Below, piece after piece: positions 47,394 through 56,398 of a stretch of DNA of 64,000 nt. The stretch comes from Christensenellaceae bacterium (GTDB taxonomy: Bacteria; Bacillota; Clostridia; Christensenellales; Borkfalkiaceae), in NCBI GenBank assembly GCA_948890655.1, contig CAQTYU010000005.1:50520-114519 (forward strand), in the 5' to 3' direction. The position numbers and the translations under genes are program-made. The notes below the pieces were generated by a model. It did not search any database. It was not told where the DNA came from and was given only the letters and a program-made list of their open reading frames with translations. Numbering within the stretch: position 1 is the first letter of the stretch; each line of letters begins with the position of its first letter.

Positions 47394-48863
47394 TTAAACC
47401 TTGGGACGGTAAATTAAAATTCTTTCCTTGCCGGTTAAAGGGAAATTTAAGTCGGGATTAGACTGCTTTATGCTTTCGGGGCTTTCGGAAAGGCGCTTTG
47501 CCGTTTCCCAAAGTCCGTCGCCGGCGGCAGGTATATAAACGCTGACGGCACAGGTTGCCGCTTGTTTGGGCGCGCCTTCGGTTGCTTCGGTCACATAGCC
47601 GACTATGCGCGTTTCGCCGTCGGCGGCGGTTATTTTAAGCACCGCTTCGCCCTCGCACTCGCCTTCGGCACGCTGACGCAAACTTACTCCGCACACCGAA
47701 ACCGCAACGTTTTTGCAGTCTTGCGAAAGCCCTGCAAGTTCTATTGAAAAGGGCATATTGACTTCGGTTGAATGGATTTCGCCGCTCTTGTCGTAAAGGA
47801 GAGTTGCGGTAACGCTGCCGTCCACCCCCTTTTCGGTACGCGAATATTCGGCTTTGGGAAGCGCGGCCGCGAGGAACGCACAGGTGTAATCGAGTTTGGC
47901 TTTGGACGCGCAGAGTCCGCTGACGCGCTCGGAATAGACCTTGATTTCGTTATCGAGTTTTATACGTTCTTCGGCGAACGTGAGCTGTGTTTCGCTTTCG
48001 GTGCAGAACGCGTCGGAGAGATAGTTTACCTCTTCCTCATCGTAGAAGTGCCCGAAAAAGCCCAGCGTTGCGTTAAATTCAACGCCGCACTTGCCTTTTT
48101 CTTCGTATACCTTGCAATTGACCGAAAGATTTTTTATTTCCGCACGGCAATATGCACGCTGTGACAAAAGAGCTTCGTCGCACGAAAGCTCGCATCTGAA
48201 AGGAACCGTTCTGTCGAGATTAACGGGAGAGCCGTCGCGGACGGCAAGGAGCGAAAGATAAATTTCGCCGCCGACTTCGATTACTCCGGCGCGGGCGTTA
48301 CAATCGAGCACCTGAACGCTTGCGGAAGGAACCAGCACGTCTTCGGCAACGCAGTCAAAGTCGTCGTCAACGTCGCTTTCGCCGCTGAAATTTATTAAAG
48401 AATGTAATTTTGCGCTATCCGTTTTGCAGATTGCGCCGTCGATTGACGTTACGAAACTGCGCTGGGCGCTGTCGTAGACGTCGATTTTTGCGCCGACCAC
48501 GACGGAAATTATAAGCGAGGAACCGTCGCGCTTGACTTTGCATTTTTCGCAGGAAAGCGCGCACTCGCTCTTTTGCGCGGGAGCAAGTACGTCGTTATCG
48601 ATAAAATGCGAGAACTCGGCGCCTTTCTGCACGCGGCAGAGCTTGCCTTCGCCGTCAACATAGACGAGAGTTGCGATTAATCTGCCGGTAAAATTGACTC
48701 TGCCGGAAGAAATTTCGCAGGAATTTAAAGATATTTGCGGTTCTACTGCCGCTACTTCACCGGCGTCTTCGTCGGAAAATTTGATTTCTACCACCGATTG
48801 GGTGCCGAGCGACGCCACGTGCCGCGTATATACGCCCGTTTGAAACTGTGCTTGAATAGACAT
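47394..48863 (-). CDS. sipL: SipL-like spore morphogenesis protein (DUF3794 plus LysM-like tail)
   Basis: A 489-residue protein of repeated beta-rich DUF3794-type units (for example VEIKFSDEDAGEVAAVEPQI, VLVPSASVQVLDCNARAGVI and GVSLRQRAEGECEGEAVLKI) and a C-terminal LysM-like segment (about 446-489: GDGLWETAKRLSESPESIKQ, then FPLTGKERILIY). This layout matches SipL of Clostridioides difficile, which tethers SpoIVA and the coat to the forespore. The LysM part has a truncated look. Own ribosome-binding site GGAGGT. Confidence 0.78.
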   Translation of the reverse strand: MSIQAQFQTGVYTRHVASLGTQSVVEIKFSDEDAGEVAAVEPQISLNSCEISSGRVNFTGRLIATLVYVDGEGKLCRVQKGAEFSHFIDNDVLAPAQKSECALSCEKCKVKRDGSSLIISVVVGAKIDVYDSAQRSFVTSIDGAICKTDSAKLHSLINFSGESDVDDDFDCVAEDVLVPSASVQVLDCNARAGVIEVGGEIYLSLLAVRDGSPVNLDRTVPFRCELSCDEALLSQRAYCRAEIKNLSVNCKVYEEKGKCGVEFNATLGFFGHFYDEEEVNYLSDAFCTESETQLTFAEERIKLDNEIKVYSERVSGLCASKAKLDYTCAFLAAALPKAEYSRTEKGVDGSVTATLLYDKSGEIHSTEVNMPFSIELAGLSQDCKNVAVSVCGVSLRQRAEGECEGEAVLKITAADGETRIVGYVTEATEGAPKQAATCAVSVYIPAAGDGLWETAKRLSESPESIKQSNPDLNFPLTGKERILIYRPKV

Positions 48864-48993
48864 TATAACCTCCGTTACAAGGCTATAATATGCTGAAAAG
48901 CGGCGATGTATTACTTTTTTTTGCGTAATGCGAAAAGCGGACGGACGTAATTTGAATTGCCTGAAACAACTTATTGAAAAAATTTTATTTTTA

Positions 48994-49245
48994 TTACTTC
49001 TGAGAACTGTTTTCCTGTATTTTTACCCTGCCGCAGAGGATTTCGGAATAGGAGTAAGCCGTTTTGCCGAGAAAATTTTTATCCGCGGGGCTGACCGTGA
49101 ACAGAGACGGATAAATTCCGTTGACCGTTGCGGGGAAAGTTACGTATTTATTTCTGCCGAGATTGAGCTTTACGCTTACGGCTTTGCCGCTGAGCGCGGC
49201 GACGGTTTCTTTAATTGAGTTTATTGTTGTGTTGACCTTTATCAT
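48994..49245 (-). CDS. veg: Veg family protein
   Basis: An 83-residue beta-barrel protein. VSVKLNLGRNKYVTFPATV and IYPSLFTVSPADKNFLGKTAYSYSEIL (given in two parts here: IYPSLFTV and AYSYSEIL) align with the LKANGGRRK...YPSVFV...SYSYADVL pattern of Veg. Veg influences biofilm and sporulation genes in Bacillus; role here unknown. I start at ATG 49245; the frame's TTG at 49281 is inside the likely -10. TTGTTT-N17-CATAAT lies upstream. No clear Shine-Dalgarno. Confidence 0.8.
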   Translation of the reverse strand: MIKVNTTINSIKETVAALSGKAVSVKLNLGRNKYVTFPATVNGIYPSLFTVSPADKNFLGKTAYSYSEILCGRVKIQENSSQK

Positions 49246-49298
49246 ATTACTATTTTTGCCAGAATTTCCAAAATTATGCAAAAATAAAATTGCGAAAA

Positions 49299-49331
49299 CA
49301 AGGCGCGGCGGATAATTTCCGCCGCGCCTTG
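49299..49331 (-). terminator. terminator after the acidic zinc-ribbon gene
   Basis: CAAGGCGCGGCGGA and its complement with a 5-base loop; TTTTCGC follows on the minus strand. The hairpin also lies just upstream of the veg promoter. Confidence 0.7.
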
Positions 49332-49345
49332 TTTGATTTTAAATT

Positions 49346-49834
49346 TTAAAAATCGTCGTCGTCATCTTCGTCTTCTTCGTCGTCGAAGTCGTCGTCTTCA
49401 AAATCCGAGAGGGAATCGACGTCCTCGCTCTCGTAAAAGTCGTCCTCTTCTTCTTCGGAATCGTCGGAGAATTCTTCTTCGATTTCTTCCTGAAGCGTTT
49501 CGTCGTCAACGGTTAAGTCGCCTTCGTCTTCTTCGAGATAGTTTTTCCACTCCTCGTCTTTTTCGATATCGATGTCCTCTTCTTCCTCGTAATTTTGCTG
49601 TTGTTTGCAGCTTTCGCACATCTTTTCGCCGGCTGCCACGTGGTTTACTCCGCAAACGGGGCAAAGTTCGTCCTGTTCTTCCTCCATTTCAAGCGCTTCG
49701 AATTCTTCGTCGTCGATATCGGCAAAACGAAGTCTGCCGCCTTTCATTTCGGCTATGCAAACGTCGCAATATTCCTGTTTTTCGGGGTCGATATAATTCA
49801 AATCGCATCTGGGGCATTTTTCGTATTTAATCAT
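49346..49834 (-). CDS. double zinc-ribbon protein with a long polyacidic tail
   Basis: A 162-residue protein. Two CxxC pairs, Cys7/Cys10 (KCPRCDLNYI) with Cys23/Cys26 (CDVC) and Cys58/Cys61 (CPVC) with Cys73/Cys76 (CESC), form two treble-clef or ribbon-like zinc sites. From about residue 81 the chain is dominated by Asp and Glu and ends EDEDDDDDF. Such tails often mimic nucleic acid or bind basic partners. The CPRCxLNYI start occurs in other Clostridia proteins. Function unknown. Confidence 0.72.
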   Translation of the reverse strand: MIKYEKCPRCDLNYIDPEKQEYCDVCIAEMKGGRLRFADIDDEEFEALEMEEEQDELCPVCGVNHVAAGEKMCESCKQQQNYEEEEDIDIEKDEEWKNYLEEDEGDLTVDDETLQEEIEEEFSDDSEEEEDDFYESEDVDSLSDFEDDDFDDEEDEDDDDDF

Positions 49835-50002
49835 AACGCAGTCTCCGTTAAAGTCGATTTTTTAAGCGCGCTGGTACGCGTATGTTTTGTGGTAACATTA
49901 TATTAATATTTATTGCGTTTGTAAACTGTTTTACTGATTTTTTTAAGGGCAAATTAAAAAAATTTCAACTCCGCACGTTACGAGCGCTTATATTAATTTT
50001 GA

Positions 50003-50029
50003 CAAAAAAAACCTCCGCTATGCGGAGGC
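50003..50029 (-). terminator. terminator after the large lipoprotein gene
   Basis: CCTCCGC-TAT-GCGGAGG stem; minus-strand T-run of eight follows. Confidence 0.85.
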
Positions 50030-50043
50030 CTTTAAATTATTTG

Positions 50044-52350
50044 TTATTTCGTTGTTTCTTCGGTTGACTCTGCGTCTTCGCCGGTGCCGTAAACGTCGAT
50101 ATTCTTATCGTCGTAAGTATCGACCTTGATTCTCTTTTCGCGAACTGCGGGCTGAGATTTTTTGTTGCGTTTTATCAGGATTACGGTAAGGGCAACCGCG
50201 CCGCCGATTACGAGAACGCCCAGAACGCACATACCGACTATGAAGCCGATTTTTTCGCCTTGGGAAAGGCTTTCGTACCAGCCTTTTTCTGCGGGCATTG
50301 CCTGAAGAAGTTTATCTTTGAGTCCTTTGGCAAACGCTTCCCCGTCCTCTTCGGTTACCTTGCCGACAATCGAATAGTAATATTCGCTTGTGTTGGCTTT
50401 TACGTCCCTGCCGTTCACTTTTTTGGTTGCGGTATATCCGCTCCACTCGTTATCGGCGGAAGGGGCAAGGAATGCTTTTAACTTTTCGAGCGTTTTATCA
50501 GAATAAACGGGAGTTGCGTCCTCTTCAAGTTCCGCATTGCACGCCGCCGCAAGTTTTTCGATATATTCGATATCGCCGGTGCGGAAAAGATATTTATATG
50601 CGTCGGTAAGATGAGCGTAGGTTTCGCCGTCGTCCTCTTCGTCTTTGCCGAAAAGTTCGGAGGTCATTTCATTGTAGCTTTCGTTTAAATCCGCGAGCTG
50701 TTTGTTTGACATAACTTCGCCGTACGCGCCGGTTTCGGGATTATACCCGCGCAAATCGAAAGCGGTTATATAGTTGGCGGCATAGTAGTCGCTGTCTGCC
50801 ATACTTGCATAAATAAGCTGGTTTTCGATAAGTTCGGGCTTATACCAGTCGGAAACGGAGACAAGGTCTAAAATCTTTACCGGGGTGTAATCGTCGGTGC
50901 CAGTGCTGTCGTTGAAGTTAGGGTCGCCGTCGTAATCAAGGCTGTTACCCGTGTAGTCGATGCGGTAGAAAGTGTATCCCGAATCGCCGTTTACGGAATA
51001 ATATAAATAGTTATTATCGGTAAAGAGTATGCTGCAAGTACCTTCCTGAACCACTTTGTAATAAGGCGCCGAAGAGTCCATATCCGAAATTTCGGTTTGC
51101 AATTCGCCGTTGACGACTTTGTTTACGGAAATGCCGGCGGTTTCGCAATACAGCACGTATTTAAGTTCTTCGTTTTCAACGAAATATGTGTAAGCGGAAG
51201 CCGAACCGCCGTCGGTTAAAAGCTTTTTCTTGTCGGCGTTTAACGTTAAAGGCGTTTTATTATCCTTGCCGATATCGCTTACTTTAAGTTCGAAAAGGTT
51301 GCTTTTGGAAACTGAGGAACTCTTTCTTGTGTAGAAAAGCACGCCGTCCTGATATTTTATGAGGTCGTAAGTGTAAGCCGAACGCATAGCCTCCTGCTCT
51401 ACGTTCTCTTTGCCGTATGCATAGTTGAACGGAGTAAGTTCGTTCATATAGCCGACGCCGTCGAACACGAGCTCGCCGCAGTTGATATAGAGGTCTTCTT
51501 CGTCGTCCCAACCCACTATTACTTCGGACGAAAGTTTATCCTTAAACTTATCTTCGGTTGCCTTTGCCGTTACCGTATAAACTTGATTGTAGGAATAATC
51601 TTCGCCCGCGGAATAGTTTTTGACTTTCATTGTGTAGAATACGCGGGGATTGGATTTATCAGCATTGTCGAAAATAACTTTTTCAACTCCGGATGCAAGC
51701 ACGGTGTCCACGCCTGTGGATATGTTGAACGAATGAAGGTTTTTTGCCGCCGTGCCGGAGCCTTCGAGCTTTTCGTCGGTGGAAACGTAGAGAATGTAGA
51801 CGGTGCCGTCGTCTTCCTGAACGAATCTGTACTCGTACTTTTTATCGCTGTCGCGCTTGGGAAGCTGGATATACGCGTCCGATACTTCGGTGCCGTCGAG
51901 CTTTGCGCGCTTTAAATCAAGCACGTCGCTGTAAACGTTGCCTTCGGAGTCTCTGTTTACAGAAGGCGTTGCAAAATAAATGTAATTTCCGTAAATGAAC
52001 AGACCTGTGTCGTAGTCGAAATTAAACGCCACGTGGGGAACCACGCAGTCTACCTCGGCATAGGAATGCTTTGCGAAATTTTCGGTAGAGATGCGGTAAA
52101 TAGCGCCTTTTTCGGGTTCGCCGTAGGCGTTGTCCGCAGTGTTGGACTGGACGCCGTTTATAAAATAAACGTAGTCTCCCTTTGTAACGGCGAAACCGCC
52201 GTTGGATTTTGCAGGCATTTTTTCGAAAGCCTCGGTAAATTCAATACCGGAAAGCTGCACGGATTTAGTACAGCCTGCCGCGAACATTGCGCCGAACGTG
52301 CAAGCCATTGCCACCGCGCCGCATATAATTTTAATGAAACGTTTTCTCAT
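50044..52350 (-). CDS. large surface lipoprotein with C-terminal membrane anchor
   Basis: A 768-residue exported protein. Signal peptide with lipobox FAAGC (Cys27) is followed by a long beta-propeller-like domain: repeats such as YVYFINGVQSN, GLFIYGNYIYFATPSVN, GTVYILYVSTD, DGVLFYTRKSSS and NNYLYYSVNGDSGYTFYRID resemble DUF5050-type blades. Near 695-718 one membrane segment (IGFIVGMCVLGVLVIGGAVA) precedes a 50-residue charged C-terminal tail. Both an N-terminal lipid and a C-terminal helix would tether it. Function unknown. Confidence 0.75.
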   Translation of the reverse strand: MRKRFIKIICGAVAMACTFGAMFAAGCTKSVQLSGIEFTEAFEKMPAKSNGGFAVTKGDYVYFINGVQSNTADNAYGEPEKGAIYRISTENFAKHSYAEVDCVVPHVAFNFDYDTGLFIYGNYIYFATPSVNRDSEGNVYSDVLDLKRAKLDGTEVSDAYIQLPKRDSDKKYEYRFVQEDDGTVYILYVSTDEKLEGSGTAAKNLHSFNISTGVDTVLASGVEKVIFDNADKSNPRVFYTMKVKNYSAGEDYSYNQVYTVTAKATEDKFKDKLSSEVIVGWDDEEDLYINCGELVFDGVGYMNELTPFNYAYGKENVEQEAMRSAYTYDLIKYQDGVLFYTRKSSSVSKSNLFELKVSDIGKDNKTPLTLNADKKKLLTDGGSASAYTYFVENEELKYVLYCETAGISVNKVVNGELQTEISDMDSSAPYYKVVQEGTCSILFTDNNYLYYSVNGDSGYTFYRIDYTGNSLDYDGDPNFNDSTGTDDYTPVKILDLVSVSDWYKPELIENQLIYASMADSDYYAANYITAFDLRGYNPETGAYGEVMSNKQLADLNESYNEMTSELFGKDEEDDGETYAHLTDAYKYLFRTGDIEYIEKLAAACNAELEEDATPVYSDKTLEKLKAFLAPSADNEWSGYTATKKVNGRDVKANTSEYYYSIVGKVTEEDGEAFAKGLKDKLLQAMPAEKGWYESLSQGEKIGFIVGMCVLGVLVIGGAVALTVILIKRNKKSQPAVREKRIKVDTYDDKNIDVYGTGEDAESTEETTK

Positions 52351-52487
52351 CGGAACTCCAAATACGTCAATACCGCATTTCTGCGTTTGAATATAATTTC
52401 AGCAATGTCAATTATATACCAATTGCAGTTTTTAGGCAATAAAATTTGGCTTGATTTTAAAAAAAACAACAAAAAAGGAATAAAGTT

Positions 52488-52919
52488 TTGGAAAAATTTG
52501 CTCTTTTGAATTTACTTAGAGCCCTGGACGGCTTGCAAGGGAAAAAGCCTGCGGGCGAAAACGGCGCAGGAGACGGAAACATTAACGGAAACATAAGCGC
52601 GGACGGAGCGTTTAAAGGCGGAGACGCGCTTGGCGGATTGGGTGGAAATGAAGGACTTGCGGCGGACGGCGGCTCGGGCTTTGACGGTCTGAGCGGAATT
52701 CTCGGCAATTTGTTGAAGGGCGGGCTGTTCGGAGGCGCGCCTTTCGGCGGGCAGAACAACTCGGCGGGGAATTTTGATAACGGTTTCGGCGCGGGGCGGA
52801 CGGATTCGGGGAACGGCGGAAATAAAGGCGGATTTTCGGAAACAACTCAGCCAAACGTTATGGCAAGCGTTTTGGAGAGACACGAGGCAATGGCGAACAG
52901 AGTGCGGAACAAGAAATAA
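52488..52919 (+). CDS. glycine-rich small protein of unknown function
   Basis: A 143-residue low-complexity protein (Gly, Asn, Asp, Ala) starting with TTG at 52488; AAGGA lies 8 bases before it. The first ~20 residues are helical (MEKFALLNLLRALDGLQGKK), the middle is Gly/Asn-rich, and the C-terminus is a helix, NVMASVLERHEAMANRVRNK, that looks conserved. Glycine-rich coat or spore-surface protein is possible but unproven. It is divergent from the lipoprotein gene. Confidence 0.6.
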   Translation: MEKFALLNLLRALDGLQGKKPAGENGAGDGNINGNISADGAFKGGDALGGLGGNEGLAADGGSGFDGLSGILGNLLKGGLFGGAPFGGQNNSAGNFDNGFGAGRTDSGNGGNKGGFSETTQPNVMASVLERHEAMANRVRNKK

Positions 52920-53034
52920 GAAAGCTCCCCCCTTTGAGGGTGGGGCGGGAATTTTTAGTCGCGTTTATTATTATTTCGTGAGCCGAAATGAAAGTTACCG
53001 CGGTTAAACACGGAAGAACGCAGCTTATATACAT

Positions 53035-54273
53035 TTATTTATTTGTGGATTTTGAATGCAAGCGGATGTGGCGGGGCAGACCGTTAATCCAAAGCGGAGT
53101 GATTTCCGCCTGAATCAAGGGCAGAATGTAATGTACAAGCTCGGGCTTTACGTTGGTACCGTCCTCGTTTATCCACTCGCGGGGGACTTTCTTTTCGACG
53201 TTTGCAATGAGGTGCACGTCCGCTTCTTCGGTTATGCACATATACGGGTCTTCGGAAACGCGTTTTAACGTGATTACTTCGCCGCTCTTGCCTTCAAACG
53301 CGGCTTTAACGCCGGCGCCTCCGCAGTTGAAAGCTTCGGTGACGTCGATTCTCGCCTGAATATGCGCCGCGCAACGCTGTAATGAAGATAGCTCTATAGC
53401 CCTTGTCTTTACTCCGTACTTTTCCGCCACTTTGCCGGCAAGAAATCTTGCCGTGCCGGCGAGTTGCTTATGCCCGAACGCATCGACGTAGTCGACGTGA
53501 TCGGAAAGTTCGCAGACGTATCTGCCGTCAGCCACTTTTACGCCCTCGGAAACGGCGATTACTATGGAGCGGTTCTCTTTTAAGAGTTTGCCCACGTCTT
53601 TGACGAATTTATCGATATCGAAAGTTACTTCGGGAAGATAAACGAGGTCTACCCCCTCGCAGTCCTCGCCCTTTGCAAGCGCGGTTGCCGCGGTGAGCCA
53701 GCCGGCGTTTCTGCCCATTACTTCGATTACCGAAACCACGGGATAGTCGTAAACAAGACCGTCGCGTATGATTTCCTTGGTGGTTGCGGCTATATACTTT
53801 GCCGCACTGCCGTAACCGGGGGTGTGGTCGGTTATTGCCAAATCGTTATCTATGGTTTTGGGAACGCCGATGAACTTTATGGGGCTTTTTATAATTTTTG
53901 CGTAGTCGGTCAAGCGCATTATCGTGTCCATAGAGTCGTTGCCGCCTATGTAGAAAAAAGCGTAAATTTCAAGCTCGTTTAATATTGCGAAAATTTTATC
54001 GTAGGTTTTTTCGTTGCCCCTGATGTCGGGGAGTTTGTAACGGCAGGAACCGAGGAAAGACGACGGAGTGCGCTTTAACAAGTCCATATCCAAATCATTT
54101 TTGATGCGTGTGGAAAGGTCTACTATGTCCCCGTCCAAAAGTCCTTTTACGCCGTGCACCATGCCGTAGACTGTGTCCGCCCCCCTGTCCTTTGCCGTTT
54201 TGAATACTCCTAAAAGCGACGAATTGATGACTGAAGTGGGGCCGCCTGATTGTCCTACGATTACGTTCTTCAT
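53035..54273 (-). CDS. pfk: pyrophosphate-type 6-phosphofructokinase
   Basis: A 412-residue glycolytic enzyme. GQSGGPTSVINSSLLGVF opens it; the phosphoryl-donor site has IGGNDSMDT (109-117), with Asp where ATP enzymes have Gly, and PKTIDNDL (138-145), with Lys where they have Gly; together these mark PPi-dependent enzymes. GYGSAAKYIA, VVSVIEVMGRNAGWLTAATA and EVTF follow. I start at ATG 54273 with AGAGGA upstream. The reversible reaction suits a fermenter saving ATP. No neighbouring glycolysis gene. Confidence 0.9.
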   Translation of the reverse strand: MKNVIVGQSGGPTSVINSSLLGVFKTAKDRGADTVYGMVHGVKGLLDGDIVDLSTRIKNDLDMDLLKRTPSSFLGSCRYKLPDIRGNEKTYDKIFAILNELEIYAFFYIGGNDSMDTIMRLTDYAKIIKSPIKFIGVPKTIDNDLAITDHTPGYGSAAKYIAATTKEIIRDGLVYDYPVVSVIEVMGRNAGWLTAATALAKGEDCEGVDLVYLPEVTFDIDKFVKDVGKLLKENRSIVIAVSEGVKVADGRYVCELSDHVDYVDAFGHKQLAGTARFLAGKVAEKYGVKTRAIELSSLQRCAAHIQARIDVTEAFNCGGAGVKAAFEGKSGEVITLKRVSEDPYMCITEEADVHLIANVEKKVPREWINEDGTNVKPELVHYILPLIQAEITPLWINGLPRHIRLHSKSTNK

Positions 54274-54451
54274 TTTTATTCCTCTTAAAAGATTGATTAG
54301 TGCGCCGGAGCAACTTACGTACTCCGACACTTTTAATTGTAATATAATTTTTAAAAAAAATCAACATTAAAATGTAAAAATTTTACTTTTTTTGTTGTAA
54401 ACGAAAGATGAAAACGCGTGGAAGCGGGTGAGACGCGGAATGTGCTCGCGA

Positions 54452-54514
54452 CGGAGAGGAGTTGCGCCGTATATGCTTTGTGCCGGAGATGGTTTGCGAC
54501 GGAGAGGGTTTGCG
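54452..54514. repeat. three degenerate 15-bp repeats in an untranslated gap
   Basis: CGGAGAGGAGTTGCG (54452), CGGAGATGGTTTGCG (54484) and CGGAGAGGGTTTGCG (54500) lie in the 390-base gap between pfk and the next gene. The gap has no convincing gene; an antisense 82-residue frame covers the repeats but looks like low-complexity noise. Confidence 0.55.
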
Positions 54515-54588
54515 CCTGCCGAAAAGCAAAACCGGTTTAGCACGGATTTTGACTTACGGTGCGGAAAGTTCGTATGCGTTTTGAAACG

Positions 54589-54625
54589 AAAAACGGCGGC
54601 GCCTGCAAAATGCACGGCGCCGCCG
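54589..54625 (-). terminator. terminator after the 54663 membrane protein gene
   Basis: CGGCGGCGCC/GGCGCCGCCG with an inner TGCA/TGCA, then TTTTTCG on the minus strand. Confidence 0.8.
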
Positions 54626-54662
54626 AAAAAAGAGATATGATGAGTGTTGGTTGAGTTGCCGG

Positions 54663-55154
54663 TTATTTTTTTATAAAGAGAGTTGAAAGCGAAAGCGCGC
54701 CTGCAACTAGCGACAAAACACCGGAAGATATTGCGCCGCCGGCGAGAGTGAACGTTTTTCTGAACGTTTCGACAAGATTATCCGATACCGGCACCGCCAT
54801 CTGAACGGCGAGAAAGAAAAACACGCCCGCAGCGATACAGCATCCCGTTGCTATAAACGCCGAAATTTTGGGGAGAATTTTCAAAGCCGACAAAAGACCG
54901 AACACAACGCCTGCCAGAGCGAGCGCATAGGGCAGGAAATAGGACGAAAAACCAAGGATTTTTACCGTTACAGATATGAGACCTTCGCTCGACGCGGAGT
55001 ATCCGAATGCAACCTGCGCGCCCGTATACGAAATTCCGGTATCATTGTTGACTAACGCGGGAGCGAACATCAACAGTATTGCCGTAAGCGCAAAAAGCAC
55101 AGAAACCAGAGTTAAGATTTTACCGATTTTGATTTTTGATTTTTTCTTTGCCAT
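54663..55154 (-). CDS. four-helix membrane protein, function unknown
   Basis: A 163-residue protein with a basic start (MAKKKSKIKIGK) and about four membrane segments (12-33, 70-92, 97-120, 138-160). Ala, Gly and Leu dominate; no charged pocket or signature seen. A strong terminator follows it. Position between rpsI and pfk gives no functional clue. Confidence 0.65.
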   Translation of the reverse strand: MAKKKSKIKIGKILTLVSVLFALTAILLMFAPALVNNDTGISYTGAQVAFGYSASSEGLISVTVKILGFSSYFLPYALALAGVVFGLLSALKILPKISAFIATGCCIAAGVFFFLAVQMAVPVSDNLVETFRKTFTLAGGAISSGVLSLVAGALSLSTLFIKK

Positions 55155-55302
55155 AACAACCTGCCTTTTTGAATTTTATTTGTTTTTATTCTATCATATG
55201 AAAATGAGTATTGCAAGTTTATTTTTATATTTTTAGACAAGTGTCTATTAATTGTTAAGTTTTTAAAACACTTGTGCCGTACGTGTTGAAAAATTGCGGT
55301 TG

Positions 55303-55334
55303 CAAAAAATAAAGACGACCGAACGGTCGCCTTT
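55303..55334 (-). terminator. terminator after rplM-rpsI
   Basis: AAAGGCGACCG-TTC-GGTCGTCTTT followed by ATTTTTTG on the minus strand. Confidence 0.85.
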
Positions 55335-55347
55335 GGGATTGTTGAAA

Positions 55348-55761
55348 TTATCTCTTTGAGAACTGGGGAGCGCGGCGTGCTTTCTTTAAGCCGTACTTCT
55401 TTCTTTCCTTGACTCTGGGGTCGCGGGTTAAGAAACCTTCCTTTTTTAAAGCCGCGCGGCTGCCTTCTTCAGCCTGTAAAAGTGCGCGGGCAATTCCGAG
55501 ACGGATTGCGTTTGCCTGACCGGTGTAGCCGCCGCCGTAAACGTTTACCATAACGTCGTACTTAGCTTCCACTCCCAAAAGAGTAAGGGGCTGTTTTACT
55601 ACGTACTGCAAAACCGACTGGGGGAAATAATCTTCGAAAGCTCTTTCGTTTATTTCAATGGTGCCGGTTCCTGCGGGTATGAGACGAACGCGGGCGATTG
55701 CCTTTTTTCTTCTTCCCGTTCCCCAGAATTGAAGTTTTTTCTTTAAATTAGCCTTTGCCAT
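55348..55761 (-). CDS. rpsI: 30S ribosomal protein uS9
   Basis: A 137-residue ribosomal protein. QFWGTGRRKKAIARVRLIPA near the start, VNVYGGGYTGQANAIRLGIA in the middle and the invariant basic tail KKYGLKKARRAPQFSKR, which reaches the P-site tRNA. It follows rplM by 20 bases in the standard rplM-rpsI operon and ends at the terminator 55303-55334. Confidence 0.98.
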   Translation of the reverse strand: MAKANLKKKLQFWGTGRRKKAIARVRLIPAGTGTIEINERAFEDYFPQSVLQYVVKQPLTLLGVEAKYDVMVNVYGGGYTGQANAIRLGIARALLQAEEGSRAALKKEGFLTRDPRVKERKKYGLKKARRAPQFSKR

Positions 55762-55781
55762 AACTTAATTAACCTCTCACC

Positions 55782-56213
55782 TTAAAATAATTTGAGCTCT
55801 TCGGGTTTCTGCGCCGCGTGGTTATGCTCGCCGCCCTTATATACTCTGAGTTTTTTTATCATATCTCTGCCGAGGGAATTTTTGGGCAACATTCCGCGGA
55901 CGGCTTCGTACACCGCCAAGTCGCTCTTTTCGGCAAGCATCTTTTTGTAGGATACTTCCTTAAGACCGCTTATATAACCCGTGTGGTATCTGTAAAATTT
56001 GTCGTCGAGCTTTTTACCCGTTAACACCACTTTGTCGCTGTTTAAAACTATGACAAAATCGCCCGTATCTACGTTAGGGGTGAACGTGGGCTTGTTTTTG
56101 CCGCGAAGAATTGCCGCCACCTTTGACGCAAGTCTGCCTAAAGGTAAGCCGGTTGCATCTACGACGTACCACTTTCTTTCAACCGCTTCCGCCTTTGCCA
56201 TGTAGGTTTTCAT
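55782..56213 (-). CDS. rplM: 50S ribosomal protein uL13
   Basis: A 143-residue large-subunit assembly protein. RKWYVVDATGLPLGRLASKV, VDTGDFVIVLNSDKVVLTGK and AVRGMLPKNSLGRDMIKKLR are the uL13 signatures. AAGGAG lies upstream of ATG 56213, and the strong promoter 56277-56305 drives it. First gene of rplM-rpsI. Confidence 0.98.
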   Translation of the reverse strand: MKTYMAKAEAVERKWYVVDATGLPLGRLASKVAAILRGKNKPTFTPNVDTGDFVIVLNSDKVVLTGKKLDDKFYRYHTGYISGLKEVSYKKMLAEKSDLAVYEAVRGMLPKNSLGRDMIKKLRVYKGGEHNHAAQKPEELKLF

Positions 56214-56276
56214 TATCTACTCCTTGAATATCCGCAACTTTGCGGACGCTTTTACGCCTTCATTAAATGTAAACTT

Positions 56277-56305
56277 ATTTTATTATTTTATAAAATTTCT
56301 GTCAA
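56277..56305 (-). promoter_or_regulatory. strong sigma-A promoter for rplM-rpsI
   Basis: Minus-strand TTGACA (56300-56305), 17-base spacer, TAAAAT (56277-56282). The leader is about 60 nt with no obvious structure. Confidence 0.75.
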
Positions 56306-56363
56306 GCCGTTTTGTGTTGGGTTTTGAAAGTTTTTTATAAATTTTGAATTATTTTATATTTGA

Positions 56364-56393
56364 TAAAAAAAGACCGCAAAAACGGTCTTTTTA
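56364..56393 (-). terminator. terminator after the flippase-like gene
   Basis: AAAAAGACCG-TTTTT-CGGTCTTTTT followed by TTATC on the minus strand. Confidence 0.85.
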
Positions 56394-56398
56394 ATAAG

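Noticed and set aside
54367..54615. 82-residue minus-strand frame over the pfk gap
   Set aside because: Covers degenerate DNA repeats and a terminator; internal repetition reflects the DNA repeats, not a domain.
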